From SZUA-229 sp964531165 (GTDB taxonomy: Bacteria; Pseudomonadota; Gammaproteobacteria; SZUA-229), in the NCBI GenBank assembly GCA_964531165.1, contig CAZHEA010000003.1:37645-101644 (forward strand): a stretch of DNA of 64,000 nucleotides, given 5' to 3'. Positions within the stretch are counted from its first letter, which is position 1, and each line of letters begins with the position of its first letter. The notes beneath the pieces are model-generated. The model saw nothing but the letters and a program-made list of their open reading frames with translations, searched no databases and was not told the origin of the DNA. Positions 26,918 through 35,920 of this stretch are shown piece after piece. Both the position numbers and the translations under genes were made by a program.

Positions 26918-27541
26918 TCAGATTTGTTTTAATAAAGTTTTAGCCGTATCCATATATTTCTTTCTGGATATAAGCAGTTGCCAGCGACTTCCACCACATT
27001 GTCGCCAGAGTACAGCAGAACGAATTCCAGCAAATAACAAAGCGCGAATCTTATTGGCATTCTGACTTTGTGACAGATAAATCTGCTCTCCCTGTACCAT
27101 GATCTTAGGCCCGACAGGGCTGATGTTCTGTTGATAAATGTCAGCTAGCCCTGCAATAATATTCTCATGGGTGATATGGAAATATTCAATTTTGTTTTGT
27201 GTTTTTTCCAGGGCGCCGGTTAACTGATCCATAAGTTGTGGGTTTTTTCTAAGCATTTTTTCTAGCTGTAAAATTTGGATAACATAGCGGGTGATATCCA
27301 TATCCATCTTTTGTTTACTGCCTGATAGTTGTTCGTGTAGAGCAGTAAGGCCTTTTTTTATAGTGAATGTATCGGCATAAACATCCATTACCTGATTGGC
27401 ATCAAATCTGAATAGTGTCTCCAGAATAGATGATAACTGAGCATCGGCAACATTACCGGTGGTGGCAACTTCTTTTACAAGAATAACCGCCTGATAAATG
27501 CCGGCGAGGGCGAGTGTTCTGTCTTGCTGGGTATGTTGCAT
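26918..27541 (-). CDS. hflD: HflD-family lysogenization regulator / membrane-associated protein
   Basis: A 207-residue all-helical protein of the HflD family (QDRTLALAGIYQAVILVKEV, then SSILETLFRFDANQVMDVYA, QILQLEKMLRKNPQLMDQLT, GPKIMVQGEQIYLSQSQNAN, KIRALLFAGIRSAVLWRQCG). In E. coli HflD binds lambda CII; its cell role outside phage infection is unknown. Here it follows mnmA by 25 bases on the same strand, the same order as in E. coli (nudJ-mnmA-hflD), but no purB follows. Length is normal. Confidence 0.92.
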   Translation of the reverse strand: MQHTQQDRTLALAGIYQAVILVKEVATTGNVADAQLSSILETLFRFDANQVMDVYADTFTIKKGLTALHEQLSGSKQKMDMDITRYVIQILQLEKMLRKNPQLMDQLTGALEKTQNKIEYFHITHENIIAGLADIYQQNISPVGPKIMVQGEQIYLSQSQNANKIRALLFAGIRSAVLWRQCGGSRWQLLISRKKYMDTAKTLLKQI

Positions 27542-27566
27542 TATTAGTTGTATTTACTGGTTAAAA

Positions 27567-28670
27567 TTAGTTGTACATATTATCAATTACACCACCGCCA
27601 AGACAAATATTCTGTTGGTAAAATACCACAGATTGACCGGGTGTAATTGCACGTTGAGCCTGCTCAAATTTAACGGTTACTGATTTGTTATCAAAACTGA
27701 CTATGGTGCACGCTTGATCGCTCTGGCGGTAACGAACTTTGGCATGGCAGGTGTAAGGTAGTGATGGCATTTCACCGCTAACCCAGCTTAGTTGAGATGC
27801 AGATAATTGTGTATGGTATAGCGCAGAGTCATCGCCCTGAGCAACATACAGGATATTATTATCTAAATCTTTTCTCACGCTGAACCAGGGCTCTTCACTG
27901 GCATTTTTCACGCCGCCAATACCGAGTCCTTTGCGTTGGCCCAATGTGTAGTACATAAGGCCTGCGTGCTTACCAATGATCTGTCCGTCGAGGGTTTTAA
28001 TGTCACCGGGTTGAGCCGGTATAAAGCGCTGTAAGAAATCTTTAAATTTTCGTTCACCAATAAAACAGATACCGGTGCTGTCTTTTTTATCGTGAGTAAT
28101 AAATGCCGATTTTTCGGCTAATTTTCTTACCTCAGGCTTTTCAATATGTCCTATCGGAAATAAGCTGTGGCTGAGTTGTTGCTGATTTAACGTATATAAA
28201 AAATAGCTCTGATCTTTATTTGCGTCCAGACCTTTTAGTAGTTCAAATACACCTTCATTTTGTGCGCTTTGTACGTAGTGACCAGTCGCAATGAAGTCTG
28301 CTCCGAGTTGAAGTGCGTAATCTAAAAAAGCTTTGAATTTTATTTCTTTATTGCAGAGTATATCCGGATTCGGCGTTCTGCCAGCTGAATATTCATCGAG
28401 AAAATGTTGAAAAACTCTATCCCAGTACTGGTCAGCAAAATTCACACTATGCAGTTTTATATTTAATTTATCACAAACCTGCTGAGCATCCTTTAAATCA
28501 TCGGCAGCTGCACAGTAATCTTCGTCATCATCCTGTTCCCAGTTCTTCATAAACAGACCTTCTACCTGATAGCCCTGTTCAATCAGGCACTGTGCAGCAA
28601 CAGATGAATCAACCCCACCTGACATCCCCACAATCACGCGTTGCTTAATATCTGTACTATTCAAAGTCAT
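27567..28670 (-). CDS. mnmA: tRNA-specific 2-thiouridylase
   Basis: MnmA puts sulfur on U34 of tRNAs for Lys, Glu and Gln, using sulfur from the Tus relay or a persulfide donor. It is 367 residues, the normal size. The PP-loop is VIVGMSGGVDSSVAAQCL. The first catalytic Cys lies in PNPDILCNKEIKFK and the second in GICFIGERKFKDFLQRF. GHYVQSAQ, KDQSYFL and YYTLGQRKGLGIGG are further family signatures. The start overlaps the end of the secreted unknown gene upstream by 14 bases. Confidence 0.97.
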   Translation of the reverse strand: MTLNSTDIKQRVIVGMSGGVDSSVAAQCLIEQGYQVEGLFMKNWEQDDDEDYCAAADDLKDAQQVCDKLNIKLHSVNFADQYWDRVFQHFLDEYSAGRTPNPDILCNKEIKFKAFLDYALQLGADFIATGHYVQSAQNEGVFELLKGLDANKDQSYFLYTLNQQQLSHSLFPIGHIEKPEVRKLAEKSAFITHDKKDSTGICFIGERKFKDFLQRFIPAQPGDIKTLDGQIIGKHAGLMYYTLGQRKGLGIGGVKNASEEPWFSVRKDLDNNILYVAQGDDSALYHTQLSASQLSWVSGEMPSLPYTCHAKVRYRQSDQACTIVSFDNKSVTVKFEQAQRAITPGQSVVFYQQNICLGGGVIDNMYN

Positions 28671-29262
28671 CGTTATCTAATGTATTACTGGTTTGATCAT
28701 TATCGAGTTCAAACAGGTCTGATGTTTTTTTGTAGTCTTCAATGGCAGCAGAATTTCCCAGTTCTGTACCGTAGCTTTCTAAAATATATAGCTTAGATGT
28801 GTTTAAAGACTGAAGTAGTAATGCTGTTTTATCGACGCCTAACCAGTTTGTGCTGGTAATGGTTTTGCGCATAAGATGATGTTTTATTAAATAGCGATCC
28901 AGTAAAATGCTGAGGATATTTTTAATGTTTCTATAATTGTTTTTAACGGAGTTAGAAACATACAGGTCATTGGCGCTCAGCGTTTGTGATGGCAGCTTGG
29001 CCAGACTGTGATAAATATCATTTTCGATAATACCAATAGCACTCACAATACTGTCCTGTTCATCTTTGTCTGTAGTAAACGCGGATGAGAACATGGCTTT
29101 GACTTCAGACCAGCTCTTATGAGAGATTTTTATTTGATATGGTGTCCGGCACTTTTTATCAATGCAGAGTTTAAAGCTCGGATTGGATGATTTAGCCTGA
29201 GCTAAATTAACATTGGAAAATATCAGTATGGATAGCGATAAAATAGCAATTAGTGATTTCAT
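28657..29262 (-). CDS. Secreted protein of unknown function
   Basis: A 201-residue protein with a clear signal peptide (MKSLIAILSLSILIFSNVNL, ending AQA). The mature part begins with KLCIDKKCRTPYQI, two Cys six residues apart that may form a disulfide, and a helical central region (WSEVKAMFSSAFTTDKDEQD then SIVSAIGIIENDIYHSLAKL). I do not recognise the family with certainty; proteins of this size are often found between nudJ and mnmA in some gammaproteobacteria. The C-terminus is acidic. It overlaps both neighbours (1 base with nudJ, 14 with mnmA), so it is translated from the same message. Confidence 0.75.
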   Translation of the reverse strand: MKSLIAILSLSILIFSNVNLAQAKSSNPSFKLCIDKKCRTPYQIKISHKSWSEVKAMFSSAFTTDKDEQDSIVSAIGIIENDIYHSLAKLPSQTLSANDLYVSNSVKNNYRNIKNILSILLDRYLIKHHLMRKTITSTNWLGVDKTALLLQSLNTSKLYILESYGTELGNSAAIEDYKKTSDLFELDNDQTSNTLDNDDFE

Positions 29263-29714
29263 TATATAATATCGGTTAATAATTCTAGTGGGTATTTCTT
29301 TCCAGCGAGATAATCATCAATACAACGTAGTACCAGAGGGCTGCGTAATTGTTGGGATTTTTCAATTAGTTCATCCCGACTCAGCCATAATGCCTGAATT
29401 ATACCAGTATCTAATGGCTGGTCTAGATCATGGTTTTCACAACTGCCGACAAAACACACACGTAAATAGCAACGCTCGGTAACCGGTTGTTCCCAGCGAT
29501 AGATGCCACTGATATATTCGGGTTTAAATTGCCAGCCGGTTTCCTCAAGGGTTTCACGCATCGCCGCTTCAATTAAGCTTTCATGCGGGTCGAGGTGCCC
29601 TGCGGGCTGATTATATACAATTTTGCCAGCAGACTTCTCCTCAACCATTAAAAAGCGGTTCTCTCTTTCTATAATGGAGGCTACAGTTGCATGGGGCTTC
29701 CAGATTGTTGACAT
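29262..29714 (-). CDS. nudJ: NUDIX hydrolase, NudJ-like phosphatase
   Basis: A 150-residue Nudix hydrolase. The Nudix box reads GHLDPHESLIEAAMRETLEE followed by TGW, with all catalytic Glu residues. The start MSTIWKPHATVASIIERENR and the later GIYRWEQPVTERCYLRVCFV match NudJ (YmfB), which hydrolyses nucleoside tri- and diphosphates and hydroxymethyl-pyrimidine pyrophosphate. Gene order before mnmA is as in E. coli. It is preceded by the DUF2062 gene 12 bases upstream. Confidence 0.92.
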   Translation of the reverse strand: MSTIWKPHATVASIIERENRFLMVEEKSAGKIVYNQPAGHLDPHESLIEAAMRETLEETGWQFKPEYISGIYRWEQPVTERCYLRVCFVGSCENHDLDQPLDTGIIQALWLSRDELIEKSQQLRSPLVLRCIDDYLAGKKYPLELLTDII

Positions 29715-29726
29715 GTGGCTTTCTCT

Positions 29727-30248
29727 TTATTTGCTGTTGCGGCGTTTTTTCTTGTTACTTAAATAGCGGGCAATGTGTAATCGCCATACCAGTCTGATAC
29801 CAATGTAGCCGGTGATAGAGCTGATGATACCCAGTGTCAAACAACCGAGTAAAAAGGGTTGCCAAATGATCGCCATCTGTTGAGCGATCCAGTCAAAAGA
29901 GGCTTCGAATTCACTCATGCCAGCTGGCAGACCGAGCATCCAGTTGCCCAGTATATAGGCCGCATAAAACATCGGGGGCATAGTGAGTGGGTTGGTGATC
30001 CACACCAGTGCAACAGAAATGGGCAGGTTGCAGCGTAATAAAATAGCACCGCCTGCGGCCAGTATCATCTGTGAGGGTAGAGGTACCCACATAAAAAACA
30101 GCCCGACCATAAAGGCCAGAGACACGGACTTGCGGTTCATATGCCACAAATTGGGTTCGTGTAATAAACTGCCAAACATACTCAGTGATTTGGATTGAGT
30201 TATTTTGTGGGGATCAGGTAGACACTTACGTAAAAACTTTTTTGGCAT
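29727..30248 (-). CDS. DUF2062 membrane protein
   Basis: A 173-residue membrane protein. The basic N-terminus is followed by RKSVSLAFMVGLFFMWVPLP then SQMILAAGGAILLRCNLPIS and ALVWITNPLTMPPMFYAAYI, all typical DUF2062 segments, and another helix at about 130-155. Function is unknown; in many gammaproteobacteria the gene lies directly next to comEC, as here (divergent). It heads the minus-strand run DUF2062-nudJ-unknown-mnmA-hflD. Confidence 0.9.
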   Translation of the reverse strand: MPKKFLRKCLPDPHKITQSKSLSMFGSLLHEPNLWHMNRKSVSLAFMVGLFFMWVPLPSQMILAAGGAILLRCNLPISVALVWITNPLTMPPMFYAAYILGNWMLGLPAGMSEFEASFDWIAQQMAIIWQPFLLGCLTLGIISSITGYIGIRLVWRLHIARYLSNKKKRRNSK

Positions 30249-30597
30249 GTTTGTTTATTAACGTCACTCTGAAAATGGTCGGCCATGCATGTACTTTATA
30301 TACATTCTATGGAGGCTATTCCATTAGGTTATCCAGGAGGTTTTGAAAAAGTTTAATTATTTCAGACTGGCTAAAATAGTCTGGATATAACTATGCTTAA
30401 TGAACGTGAGCCTGGCTTGAATTATATCGCCATGATATGAATTTCGCGTGCATATCATAACGGCAAATAAGTATCTGTCATATAGCTTCGTGCATATATG
30501 CCAATATTTCATCAAATTTACTTATAATTTTACTTGGCAAGTTAGTTTGAATCAGATTTAATTATAACAGACAGATCAAATAATAAGGATTTTAGTT
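30249..30597. other. 349-base divergent promoter region (DUF2062 / comEC)
   Basis: No reading frame of note. A short inverted pair CAGACT/AGTCTG with a 10-base gap lies near 30365-30390. A possible promoter for comEC is described separately. I see no riboswitch or repeat of note. Confidence 0.4.
30534..30562 (+). promoter_or_regulatory. Possible sigma-70 promoter of comEC
   Basis: TTGGCA at 30534-30539 and TTTAAT at 30557-30562 are spaced 17 bases apart, 36 bases before the GTG start. AT-rich surroundings make chance matches likely, so this is tentative. Confidence 0.25.
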
Positions 30598-33003
30598 GTG
30601 TCTGAAACAGGGATGAATTCCAGTGCGGCGTCTATACCGGTGCAGGCAATCGCCTTTTTATCGGGGGTTTGTTTTATACAGCTCCTGCCAGATCTATCAA
30701 TGCCGTTGTGGATTGATCCGGTTCTATTTCAGCTTATTCCGAAACTGCTTCTGGCATTGTCTTTATGCGCATATATCGTATCAGCAATGCGGCAATCACC
30801 CACATCTAAAATAGTTAGTATCTTCATTATCAGTGCATGCTGGGCATTGTTAAGTGCTCAAAGTTATCTTTTTCAGCGCTTGCCTGAAAATCTCTCGGGT
30901 GAAGACATACTTATCGAAGGCTTCGTTAGCGGCTTGCCCCACTATAGTGAACATTCGGTACGGTTTAATGTTGATGTAACCCGTTATATAAAAGTCGGAG
31001 ACAATTCAGTGCCGGTGAATATGCCGTCCACACTCAGATTGAGCTGGTATTACCATACCGAAAAAATATATACGGGCGAACGCTGGCAACTGATGGTTAG
31101 ATTGAAGCCTCCGCATGGTTCACAGAACCCCGGTGGTTTTGATTACGAAAAATGGCTTTATCAGCAGTCTATACACGCTACCGGCTATGTTAGAAAACAT
31201 AGTCGTAATCGCCGACTAGCAAAAGCACACTTAAGTATAAGTGGTTTGCGAGAAGCGCTGTTAACGACTTTATCTACTTTGCCGGATAAGCGTTATCAAG
31301 GTTTATTGCAGGCATTAACCATCGGCCATAAGTCAGCGATCAGTCAGCCGCAATGGGATGTACTCAGGCGTACCGGTACTCAGCATTTAATGGCTATATC
31401 AGGCCTGCATATAGGGATGATAGCGGCACTGATATTTTTTAGTGTTAAATATATTGTGCCGGCATCTATCTGTAAAGTTATGTGTTCAGCGCAAATAGCT
31501 GCGTACTTCAGCCTGGTAGCTGGCGGGTTTTACGCTTTGTTGGCCGGTTTTAGTATACCAACGCAACGCGCGTTTATTATGCTGCTTATCTTTATGCTGG
31601 CGCTGATAGTTAAGCGTCCGGCCTTGAGTATAAACACCCTGGGTCTAGCACTGATTGGTGTATTAATGATTAATCCGGTATCGGTACTCTCTGCCGGTTT
31701 CTGGCTGTCATTTATTGCGGTTAGCATTATTATGCTGGTTTCAGCAGCACGCCCGGCAGGCGGTTATAGTCGATTTAATAAAAGCCTGCAAAGTATCAGA
31801 ATCCAGTGGTTAATTGCTATGGGTATGCTGCCATTAAGTTTTGTATTGTTTCAGCAGGGCTCTTTCATTTCGCCACTGGCTAATTTAATTGCGATTCCAT
31901 TAGTTGGTTTAGTTGTTGTGCCTTTAGCGCTTTTCGCCAGTCTGATGACAGCTATCTCGGCGGATGCAGGGTTATGGTTTTTTGCTTTAGCCAGTGACTG
32001 CCTGTCTATTATCTGGCTGATTTTACAGTGGTTTGCTGAATTGCCCCTGTCCAGCTGGCAGCGTTCATCTATACCCGTGCTGGAAAGTATGTTGGCACTA
32101 AGCGGTGTTTTCCTGCTGTTATTGCCAAAAGGTTTCCCGTTAAAATACGCGGGGATACTGTTATTACTGCCGTTGATTTTATATCAGTATCCACGACCCG
32201 CTGTTGGTGAATTTCGTGTGGATATTATAGATGTCGGCCAGGGCCTGTCAGTGCTGGTGCAAACTCGTGATAACACTTTGCTCTATGATACCGGCGCACG
32301 ATATAGTGATCGATTTGATAGTGGCCGGCGTGTGATCGTGCCGTATCTAAATTATATCGGTATACAAAAAATCGACAAATTGGTAATCAGTCATGGTGAT
32401 AATGATCATGCTGGTGGGGCTGATGCGGTGCTGGAAATGCTTAATGTAGAACATGTTTTGACTGAAGCAGAGCTATATAAGCAAAAATTCAACTTTCTTG
32501 ATACAGCTGAGTCATGCCATCTGGGGCAGCATTGGCGCTGGAATGGTGTTGATTTTGCAATATTGCATCCATCAACGTCTTATTATGACAAGCAGACGAA
32601 TAATCGTAGCTGTGTTTTAAAGGTCTGGAATCGTAACCACAGTATTTTGCTATCCGGAGATATTGAACGCAGAGCTGAGCGCCATTTGTTACAAACCCAG
32701 GCTGAAAAATTAAAATCAGATGTTTTGATCGTCCCGCATCATGGCAGTAATACATCATCTTCACTATCCTGGATTGACAGCGTAAACCCGGAACTTGCCA
32801 TTGTTTCGGCGGGTTATAAAAATCGTTTTGGGCATCCTACAGATAAAATTATCAATCGGTATCGCTTTCAAGGGCTTGAGTTGATAAATACCGCGTCTAG
32901 CGGCATGATTATGCTCAATTTTCCAGCAGGTTTGCCGGCGCGCCCGCTAGAAATCAAACTCCAGCGAAAAGTTAGCACACATTATTGGAATCATCGCCTG
33001 TGA
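30598..33003 (+). CDS. comEC: ComEC/Rec2 DNA internalization channel
   Basis: An 801-residue inner-membrane protein for DNA uptake across the cytoplasmic membrane. It starts at GTG 30598 with AAGGA eight bases upstream. N-terminal membrane helices and a small OB-like domain (residues about 95-200) are followed by the Competence domain (RTGTQHLMAISGLHIGMIAA, then FYALLAGFSIPTQRAFIML). The C-terminal metallo-beta-lactamase-like domain has VDIIDVGQGLSVLVQ, VISHGDNDHAGGADAV near 597-611, and LIVPHHGSNTSSS. All parts are present, so the gene seems intact. It is followed by exbB with 47 bases between. Confidence 0.95.
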   Translation: MSETGMNSSAASIPVQAIAFLSGVCFIQLLPDLSMPLWIDPVLFQLIPKLLLALSLCAYIVSAMRQSPTSKIVSIFIISACWALLSAQSYLFQRLPENLSGEDILIEGFVSGLPHYSEHSVRFNVDVTRYIKVGDNSVPVNMPSTLRLSWYYHTEKIYTGERWQLMVRLKPPHGSQNPGGFDYEKWLYQQSIHATGYVRKHSRNRRLAKAHLSISGLREALLTTLSTLPDKRYQGLLQALTIGHKSAISQPQWDVLRRTGTQHLMAISGLHIGMIAALIFFSVKYIVPASICKVMCSAQIAAYFSLVAGGFYALLAGFSIPTQRAFIMLLIFMLALIVKRPALSINTLGLALIGVLMINPVSVLSAGFWLSFIAVSIIMLVSAARPAGGYSRFNKSLQSIRIQWLIAMGMLPLSFVLFQQGSFISPLANLIAIPLVGLVVVPLALFASLMTAISADAGLWFFALASDCLSIIWLILQWFAELPLSSWQRSSIPVLESMLALSGVFLLLLPKGFPLKYAGILLLLPLILYQYPRPAVGEFRVDIIDVGQGLSVLVQTRDNTLLYDTGARYSDRFDSGRRVIVPYLNYIGIQKIDKLVISHGDNDHAGGADAVLEMLNVEHVLTEAELYKQKFNFLDTAESCHLGQHWRWNGVDFAILHPSTSYYDKQTNNRSCVLKVWNRNHSILLSGDIERRAERHLLQTQAEKLKSDVLIVPHHGSNTSSSLSWIDSVNPELAIVSAGYKNRFGHPTDKIINRYRFQGLELINTASSGMIMLNFPAGLPARPLEIKLQRKVSTHYWNHRL

Positions 33004-33050
33004 TAACGTATTATGTGGCCAATAATTAATACTGAAATAAGGCGGAATAC

Positions 33051-33704
33051 GTGTTTGAAATGGTTAAAGCCGGTGGGTGGTTAATGTTCCCCATCATTGC
33101 GGGTTCTATAATAGCCTTTGCAATCATTCTTGAGCGCTTCTGGGCGCTGCAAAAGAAAAAAGTCATTCCTGATCATCTGGTTGCGACGATATGGCACTGG
33201 GTTAAAGAAGGTCAACTTGAGCGATCGAGGATTGAAGAAATCAGTAAGCAGTCGGCACTTGGTAAAATACTGGCTACCGGTTTGAATAATCGGCATCTAG
33301 AGCGTGACCGAATTAAAGAGTCTATTGAAGAGGCAGGGCGACAGGTCGTGCATGAAATGGAGCGGTTCCTGAATACGCTGGGTACCATTGCTTCAATATC
33401 ACCTTTACTCGGTTTACTGGGTACAGTCATCGGCATGATTAAAGTATTTAACGCGATTACCAGTGCAGGTGTGGGTAATGCCGCACCGCTGGCAGGAGGT
33501 ATTTCACAGGCCTTAATTACCACTGCTGCAGGTTTAAGCGTCGCTATTATTGCGCTGATTTTTCACCGCTATTTCCGTGGTCGGGTTGATGAGCTTGTGG
33601 TGAAAATGGAAGAAGAAGCTATTAAAATGGTTGATGTGTTACATAATAACCGCAATATGCCGGCACCCACAAAAGCAAAAAAAGTTGCTGGGAAGGCCGC
33701 TTGA
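33051..33704 (+). CDS. exbB: MotA/TolQ/ExbB proton channel protein
   Basis: A 217-residue ExbB-like subunit with three membrane helices (about 10-27, 110-132 and 155-178). Family segments are MERFLNTLGTIASISPLLGL then LGTVIGMIKVFNAI and GGISQALITTAAGLSVAIIA. It forms the proton-driven motor with ExbD that energizes TonB-type transport. GTG 33051 has AAGGCGGA upstream; an ATG at 33060 is an alternative. The gene comes directly before exbD, msbA and lpxK, an order common in gammaproteobacteria. Confidence 0.94.
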   Translation: MFEMVKAGGWLMFPIIAGSIIAFAIILERFWALQKKKVIPDHLVATIWHWVKEGQLERSRIEEISKQSALGKILATGLNNRHLERDRIKESIEEAGRQVVHEMERFLNTLGTIASISPLLGLLGTVIGMIKVFNAITSAGVGNAAPLAGGISQALITTAAGLSVAIIALIFHRYFRGRVDELVVKMEEEAIKMVDVLHNNRNMPAPTKAKKVAGKAA

Positions 33705-34123
33705 ATCTTAAGCCCGAACGACGCGAAGAGATTGACTTAAATTTGACGCCTCTAATCGATGTGGTTTTTTTATTGCTGATTTTTTTCATGGTATCTACCA
33801 CCTTCGAAAAAACCTCTAAATTAAAAATTGATTTACCCGAAGCATCAGCACAGGCAACACCGCAGTCTGATAAAAAAATTGTAATCGGTATTGATGTTAA
33901 AGGGCGGTATTATATTAATGACCGGCAGCTGGTTAACACACAGTTAAAAACATTAAAAATTGCATTACTAAAAATCGCCGGTGATGACAAAACGATTCCA
34001 ATTGTGTTACGTGCTGATGCTAAAACACCACATCAGTCTGTTGTTACTGCGATGGATGCAGCTTCGCAAGTTGGTTTAACTCGTCTTTCTATTTCGACAC
34101 TTGAAACAAATGGTAGTCAATAA
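33701..34123 (+). CDS. exbD: ExbD/TolR biopolymer transport protein
   Basis: A 140-residue ExbD. The single N-terminal helix bears the proton-path Asp in LNLTPLIDVVFLLLIFFMVS, followed by a periplasmic domain (KIDLPEASAQATP, VLRADAKTPHQSVVTAMDAA). The start is a TTG overlapping the exbB stop (TTGA) with GGGAAGG upstream; no better start exists. It works with ExbB as motor. A TonB gene is not in the window, and the TonB receptor at 665 may be a client of this pair. Confidence 0.93.
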   Translation: MNLKPERREEIDLNLTPLIDVVFLLLIFFMVSTTFEKTSKLKIDLPEASAQATPQSDKKIVIGIDVKGRYYINDRQLVNTQLKTLKIALLKIAGDDKTIPIVLRADAKTPHQSVVTAMDAASQVGLTRLSISTLETNGSQ

Positions 34124-34126
34124 TTC

Positions 34127-35920
34127 ATGTCCAGTGAACCTGAGCAAGTTAGCTCAAAAATAACGTATCGTAGATTGCTCTCTTATACCTTTCAAAATAA
34201 AGGTGTATTTACTTTTTCCGTAATCAGTATGGTTCTTGTTGCCTTATCTCAGCCTGCCTTTGCAGCGATGATGGAGCCGATGCTTGATGGTGGTTTTGTT
34301 AATCAGGACCCTCAGGTAATTAAGTGGTTACCATTCGGTATTGTCGGTTTGTTTATGGTTCGCGCGGTTGCCGGTTTTGCATCTGATTATGGTATGAGCT
34401 GGATAGGGCGCACGGTTATTCAAACATTAAGAGATGAAATGTTTTATCGCTTACTGGTTCTGCCTAATCGCTATTATGATAATACGTCAACGGGTGAAAC
34501 AATTTCACGCTTTACTTTTGATGTTGAACAGCTTGCTACTGCTGCCACAACCGCCGTGACGATTTTAATCAAAGATGTATTAATGATCATCGCTTTGATT
34601 GGCTGGATGTTTTACATCAGCCCTAAACTGGCGACTATTTTTTTAGTGGTCGGGCCAATGCTGGCACTTATCGTTATGTTTGTGTCCCGGCGTTTTAGAG
34701 CTATTTCACGACGTATTCAAAATTCAATGGGATCAATCACTCATGTGCTGGAGGAGTCTGTACAGGCACAGCGAGTGGTTAAGATTTATGGTGGACAGGC
34801 TTACGAACAGAAACGTTTCAGCAAAAGTAATAATCAGAATCGTCAACAGAATATGAAACTGATGGTGAGTAGTTCTCTTAGTACATCAATTCTACAGATG
34901 ATAGTTTCATTTGCGTTGGCAGGTATTGTGCATCTTGCGATACAGGAAGGTCTTAATGAAAGTCTAACGGTAGGTACTTTTACGGCGTTTATCGTATCGC
35001 TAACCATGTTATTTGCACCGTTGAAGCGACTAACAAATATCAATGCCATTATTCAGAAAGGTGTCGCTGCTGCAGAGAGCGTTTTTGTTTTTCTGGATAC
35101 GTTGCCTGAAGCTGATTGTGGCACACACCAGCCGGATAAAGTCTCAGGCGAATTACGTATTGAAAATTTAAATTTTTCGTATGAAAATCAACCGGACAGA
35201 CTGGTATTAAATAATATCAATCTTACGATTAATTCGGGTGAAACCGTAGCATTTGTGGGTCGCTCGGGTAGTGGCAAGTCTACTTTAGTCAATTTGATTC
35301 CACGTCTTTATGAAGGCTATCAGGGAAATATTCTACTTGATGGTATTAATTTAAACGATTATAAAATTGAAAATTTGCGTAGTCATATCGCATATGTCGG
35401 CCAGGAAATTGTGCTGTTTAATGACAGCATTGCACATAATATTTCATACGGTTGTACTGATGTGAGTATTGATGATATCAATGAAGCAGCAAAAGCCGCT
35501 TATGCTCTGGACTTCATCGAACGCTTACCTGAAGGTATGCAATCACTAGCCGGTGAACGGGGTGTGTTACTGTCTGGCGGGCAGAGGCAGCGTCTAGCGA
35601 TAGCACGTGCTTTACTTAAAAATTCACCAGTATTGATTATGGATGAAGCGACTTCAGCGCTCGATACTGAGTCAGAAAAAGCCATACAATCTGCATTAGA
35701 AACATTAACTAAAAACCGTACCACTTTAGTTGTAGCGCACCGTCTGTCTACCATAGAAAAGGCAGATAAAATAGTTGTTATGGAAGATGGCTGTATCGTT
35801 GAAATGGGAACGCACAATGAGTTGCTGGATAAAAAAGGCGTATATAGTGCTTTGCATAATATACAATTCTGCGATCCCGTGCCACCGGTAGAGACATCAT
35901 CAATAGATAATAAACAGTAA
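34127..35920 (+). CDS. msbA: Lipid A/LPS flippase, ABC transporter
   Basis: A 597-residue ABC half-transporter that flips core-lipid A across the inner membrane. The membrane domain covers about 20-320; the ATPase has Walker A VGRSGSGKSTLVN, Q-loop YVGQEIVLFNDSIAHNISYG, signature LSGGQRQRLAIARAL, Walker B VLIMDEATSALD and H-loop VVAHRLSTIEKAD. Context is decisive: it is coupled to lpxK (one-base overlap) and followed by kdsB, all lipid A/Kdo genes. The four-base gap after exbD suggests one transcript. Confidence 0.96.
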   Translation: MSSEPEQVSSKITYRRLLSYTFQNKGVFTFSVISMVLVALSQPAFAAMMEPMLDGGFVNQDPQVIKWLPFGIVGLFMVRAVAGFASDYGMSWIGRTVIQTLRDEMFYRLLVLPNRYYDNTSTGETISRFTFDVEQLATAATTAVTILIKDVLMIIALIGWMFYISPKLATIFLVVGPMLALIVMFVSRRFRAISRRIQNSMGSITHVLEESVQAQRVVKIYGGQAYEQKRFSKSNNQNRQQNMKLMVSSSLSTSILQMIVSFALAGIVHLAIQEGLNESLTVGTFTAFIVSLTMLFAPLKRLTNINAIIQKGVAAAESVFVFLDTLPEADCGTHQPDKVSGELRIENLNFSYENQPDRLVLNNINLTINSGETVAFVGRSGSGKSTLVNLIPRLYEGYQGNILLDGINLNDYKIENLRSHIAYVGQEIVLFNDSIAHNISYGCTDVSIDDINEAAKAAYALDFIERLPEGMQSLAGERGVLLSGGQRQRLAIARALLKNSPVLIMDEATSALDTESEKAIQSALETLTKNRTTLVVAHRLSTIEKADKIVVMEDGCIVEMGTHNELLDKKGVYSALHNIQFCDPVPPVETSSIDNKQ